Assembly (NCBI GenBank): GCA_041180805.1 | Contig: JBEGQX010000259.1 | Location: forward strand, 1-9,028 | Origin: JBEGQX01 sp041180805 | Lineage (GTDB): Bacteria > Planctomycetota > Planctomycetia > Gemmatales > Gemmataceae | DNA length: 9,028 nucleotides | Direction: 5' to 3' | In this document: piece after piece, positions 6,590 to 9,028 of the stretch | How the letters are laid out: each line of letters begins with the position of its first letter | Position numbering within the stretch: the first letter of the stretch is position 1 | Program-made: the position numbers and the translations under genes | Notes under the pieces: model-generated | Seen by the model: only the letters and a program-made list of their open reading frames with translations | Database searches by the model: none | What the model was told of the DNA's origin: nothing

Positions 6590-8953
6590 TTTAGACAGAA
6601 ACAATTCACTTTGTACCACGGCATGAACTATGGAACGCAATCCATAGTTGGATGACTTGGTTTGATTTAAAATTCCGTTCACGCAATCTTGTTCTAATAT
6701 CCCAACGGGCTGGCCGGTTGCATAGGCCAGAAGTTTTCCGGTGATGTTTCTGGCGATTTGCTCGGGATCCTGAAGTAAAACTTTTTTGAATTCATCGATC
6801 CCTGAGAAGGCGGGGCCGTTTTCAAATGCATCGCCAGCATCCACAGGTTGGCCAAATCCATACTGGTAGCTGGCAAGGTATTTTGCAAGGGGGCCAACAC
6901 GATTGTTAACCCAGTTTTTTCTTTCCGCCGCTATGCGGTAACGATCTCGCCAACCACCTACTACATCGTAGTTTTCCATAGCGAAACCCGGAGGATCAAT
7001 TCTTGCATGGCAGGATGCGCAGGTTTTTACCTCTCTGTGTTTGGCTAATTGTTCCCGAATAGTAATGGCTCCGCGAATATCCGGTTCAATTGCGGGCACA
7101 TTTGGTGGTGGAGGAGGCACCGGCTTGCCAAGAATCTTATCCTGTATCCAGGTACCACGGATGACAGGTGATGTGTTGGTTCCATTGGCTGTAACCTTAA
7201 GAACACTGGCTTGTGTCAGTATGCCCCCACGGTGATATTCCGGCTTCAAGTTTATTTTTTGGAAACCAACACCATGAATTTCCGGAATACCATAATGCTT
7301 AGCAAGTCGACCGTTCAGGATTGCAAATTTAGATTCAATAATATTGCTTGATCCCAGGTTCTTACTTAGCATTTCTTCAAAAAATAAATGAGTTTCCCGA
7401 ACCGAAGACCATTTCAACAAGTCGTCGTATTCTGGGTAAAGAGTTTTGTCCGGGGTTGTAGCATTGATCTCCCTGAGATTTAGCCATTGCCCGGTAAAAT
7501 TTTCCGTAAAAGCCGCAGATTTTGAACTGGAGAGCATGCGTTCAACTTGCTGGTGTAGGATTTCTGGGTTTGTCAATTTTCCACTGCGGGCGATATGAAG
7601 AAGTTCTTCGTCAGGTTTGGAACTCCAAAGGAAATAAGAAAGCCGGGATGCGATCTGGAAATCATCCAATTTTCCTGGCGATTCTTTTAGAAAAAGGAAA
7701 TTGGGTGATACCATCACTGCCTTATATCCAGCCCGCATTGCGGATTCAAAATTTTGCCCAGAATCCAGCGTTCTCTGAATAAACTGAACATAAGGTTTGA
7801 TTTCCTCGCTGCTTACTGGGCGCCTGAAAGCCCTGGGGACGAACTCCGCAAGCAGTTTTTCAGCATCCGCAATAGTGCCTTTTTTCGGGTCTATATTTCC
7901 AAAAACCCTTCTGTAACTTTCGGTTGGCCAGGTTTCAGGGTAAGGTCCTTCAATTTCCACCCAGTGGATTTTTAAGCCAGGGCCCGGGTATTCAATAATG
8001 TTTTCCTGGCGAAGGTAAACATGAGGTAACCCAATAGGTCCAATTTTCACGGTGTCGTTTTTTAAACTTAATCTTTCCTCTATTTCCAAAATAGTTGGTT
8101 TGCCCGGGGGCACATCAAAGTAACCAAGGTGCCGAGTTTTATTTCCTGAAACCACAAAATTGCCAATTAAAACAGCCATGGGCAATGGTGTTTCCGAATT
8201 ATAGGCGGAAGCTGAAATGCGGATTTTGTATTTTCCCGGTGCGGGCGCGCGGAATTTTCTGACATCCGTCGGGGAATCACCCACATTACGGAAAAGGACC
8301 ACGCCATCTTCCATTTTGTAAACACCGGTTATGAACCATTTTGGTAGCGAATCAAAAAGATCAAATTTTTCCTTTTCAGATTTAAGGTTGTGCACCGGAC
8401 TTGTCGCAGCGGAAAGTACAGTCTCCGCTGTCTCGAGATACCTTTCCATCTGCACGGGCGATATGTTTAGTGCTTCACCTATGTTGTCGAACCCTTGGGA
8501 GGTCGCATCTTCTGGAAGTATTTCCTTAACAGCAACATCAACACCAAATAAATCCCGAACGGTGTTTTCGTATTCAACTCGATTCAATCGCCTTAAAGTT
8601 ACACGCCCTTCGGAACTCATTGCCTTTGAAATTTCTTTGGTAATCCAACTTTTTAATTGAGAGTATTCCTCTTGGGGTAATTTTGAGGAGTTCGGGGGCA
8701 TGGCGCCGGATTCAATCTGCTGGATGATCTTCAACCACTGCGACCTTGATTTTTTGTCCTGAAAATTATCATGAAGAGATTTAATGTTGAAATTGCCCTT
8801 GGGATTCTCATTATCATGGCATCTGCCGCAATGCGTTTTCAAAAAGTTAGCTTGGCTTTCCGGTTGAGCTTTGCAAATCCCCACTAAAAACAAGAATATA
8901 ATGCTTGCCATAACAGTCATGTATTTGTTGCGATCAGGCATTTTTAAGCTCAT
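6587..8953 (-). CDS. DUF1592-type diheme planctomycete cytochrome with beta-rich insert
   Basis: This 788-residue secreted protein is the first gene of the run. Residues 13-29 form a Sec signal, probably cleaved after ICKA. PSCyt1 follows, with heme motif CGRCH (42-46) and a candidate axial Met85 in AMPPN. DUF1587 starts at RRLNRVEYENTVRDLFGVD (121-139). Residues about 200-345 are a beta-rich insert (PAPGKYKIRISASA, GYFDVPPGKP, WVEIEGPYPETWP) that may bind a ligand. DUF1595 is around 362-424, DUF1592 around 428-557 (ASRLSYFLW at 435-443), and DUF1588 around 571-670 with PPPPPNVP and heme motif CASCH (645-649). DUF1585 runs from about 715 to the end. An extra segment of about 30 residues sits between the last two domains. 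The start at 8953 lacks a Shine-Dalgarno, and Met5 at 8941 is an equally possible start. Function is unproven; two hemes imply electron transfer. Confidence 0.92.
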   Translation of the reverse strand: MSLKMPDRNKYMTVMASIIFLFLVGICKAQPESQANFLKTHCGRCHDNENPKGNFNIKSLHDNFQDKKSRSQWLKIIQQIESGAMPPNSSKLPQEEYSQLKSWITKEISKAMSSEGRVTLRRLNRVEYENTVRDLFGVDVAVKEILPEDATSQGFDNIGEALNISPVQMERYLETAETVLSAATSPVHNLKSEKEKFDLFDSLPKWFITGVYKMEDGVVLFRNVGDSPTDVRKFRAPAPGKYKIRISASAYNSETPLPMAVLIGNFVVSGNKTRHLGYFDVPPGKPTILEIEERLSLKNDTVKIGPIGLPHVYLRQENIIEYPGPGLKIHWVEIEGPYPETWPTESYRRVFGNIDPKKGTIADAEKLLAEFVPRAFRRPVSSEEIKPYVQFIQRTLDSGQNFESAMRAGYKAVMVSPNFLFLKESPGKLDDFQIASRLSYFLWSSKPDEELLHIARSGKLTNPEILHQQVERMLSSSKSAAFTENFTGQWLNLREINATTPDKTLYPEYDDLLKWSSVRETHLFFEEMLSKNLGSSNIIESKFAILNGRLAKHYGIPEIHGVGFQKINLKPEYHRGGILTQASVLKVTANGTNTSPVIRGTWIQDKILGKPVPPPPPNVPAIEPDIRGAITIREQLAKHREVKTCASCHARIDPPGFAMENYDVVGGWRDRYRIAAERKNWVNNRVGPLAKYLASYQYGFGQPVDAGDAFENGPAFSGIDEFKKVLLQDPEQIARNITGKLLAYATGQPVGILEQDCVNGILNQTKSSNYGLRSIVHAVVQSELFLSK

Positions 8954-9028
8954 GAATTAAATATTCGCCACACCCTACATCATCGTAAATACTGTGCTGT
9001 TTGAAAAGTAAATATTTGCAAGGCCCTT
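8954..9028 (-). other. Leader region upstream of the gene run
   Basis: These 75 bases precede the first gene and presumably hold at least part of its promoter or 5' leader. The sequence is A+T-rich, but I find no -35/-10 pair with acceptable spacing and no Shine-Dalgarno before either candidate start of the 788-residue protein. The window ends here, so the promoter may lie outside it. Confidence 0.3.

Noticed and set aside
643..8660. Many plus-strand ORFs of 60-170 codons (for example 1980-2495, 1033-1383, 3061-3435) and short minus-strand ORFs inside the five genes.
   Set aside because: They lie entirely over well-supported coding genes, have no recognisable motifs and look like frame shadows.
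8865..8880. Lipobox in the 788-residue protein (LVGIC at residues 23-27).
   Set aside because: Ile precedes the Cys where Gly, Ala or Ser is expected, and a normal signal peptidase I site follows at ICKA.
8954..9028. Promoter built from TTGCAA or TTTACT with TATTTA upstream of the first gene.
   Set aside because: No pairing gives 16-18 base spacing with both boxes close to consensus.

Overview
The window suggests a member of the Planctomycetota. Nearly all of it is one run of five genes on the minus strand, and four of them belong to two protein families (DUF1592-type multidomain cytochromes and DUF1552/HXXSHH proteins) that are strongly expanded in that phylum. The base composition is only moderate in G+C and I cannot name a genus. 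All protein-family calls come from reading motifs; no database search was run.

Layout, left to right. Bases 1-415 hold no confident gene, only a possible 65-residue minus-strand ORF (217-414) whose C-terminal half resembles tails I recall from planctomycete tyrosine recombinases. At 416-457 on the plus strand lies the 3' half of a tRNA-Arg(CCG), starting exactly at the anticodon loop and with no 5' half beside it. This is the footprint expected at the distal end of an element integrated into a tRNA gene, so sequence to its left may be element-derived and sequence to its right ordinary chromosome. From 540 to 8953 there are five intact minus-strand genes. In order of transcription they are a 788-residue diheme DUF1592 protein, a 426-residue Tat-exported DUF1552 protein, a 422-residue Tat-exported molybdopterin oxidoreductase of the sulfite oxidase family, a second DUF1592 protein (658 residues) and a second DUF1552 protein (457 residues).

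The genes look like one transcription unit or two. Each DUF1592-DUF1552 junction leaves exactly 9 bases, with a Shine-Dalgarno sequence overlapping or abutting the upstream stop codon, so the partners are probably translationally coupled. The Mo-enzyme gene follows the first pair by 31 bases and precedes the second by 97 bases, which is the only gap where a second promoter could sit. All five products carry export signals: Sec-type for the two cytochromes, twin-arginine for the other three. The simplest joint reading is a periplasmic redox module in which two paralogous cytochrome/DUF1552 pairs flank a cofactor-loaded Mo-enzyme. The Mo-enzyme has no heme of its own and would need an external electron partner, which the diheme neighbours could supply. 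The substrate cannot be read from the sequence.
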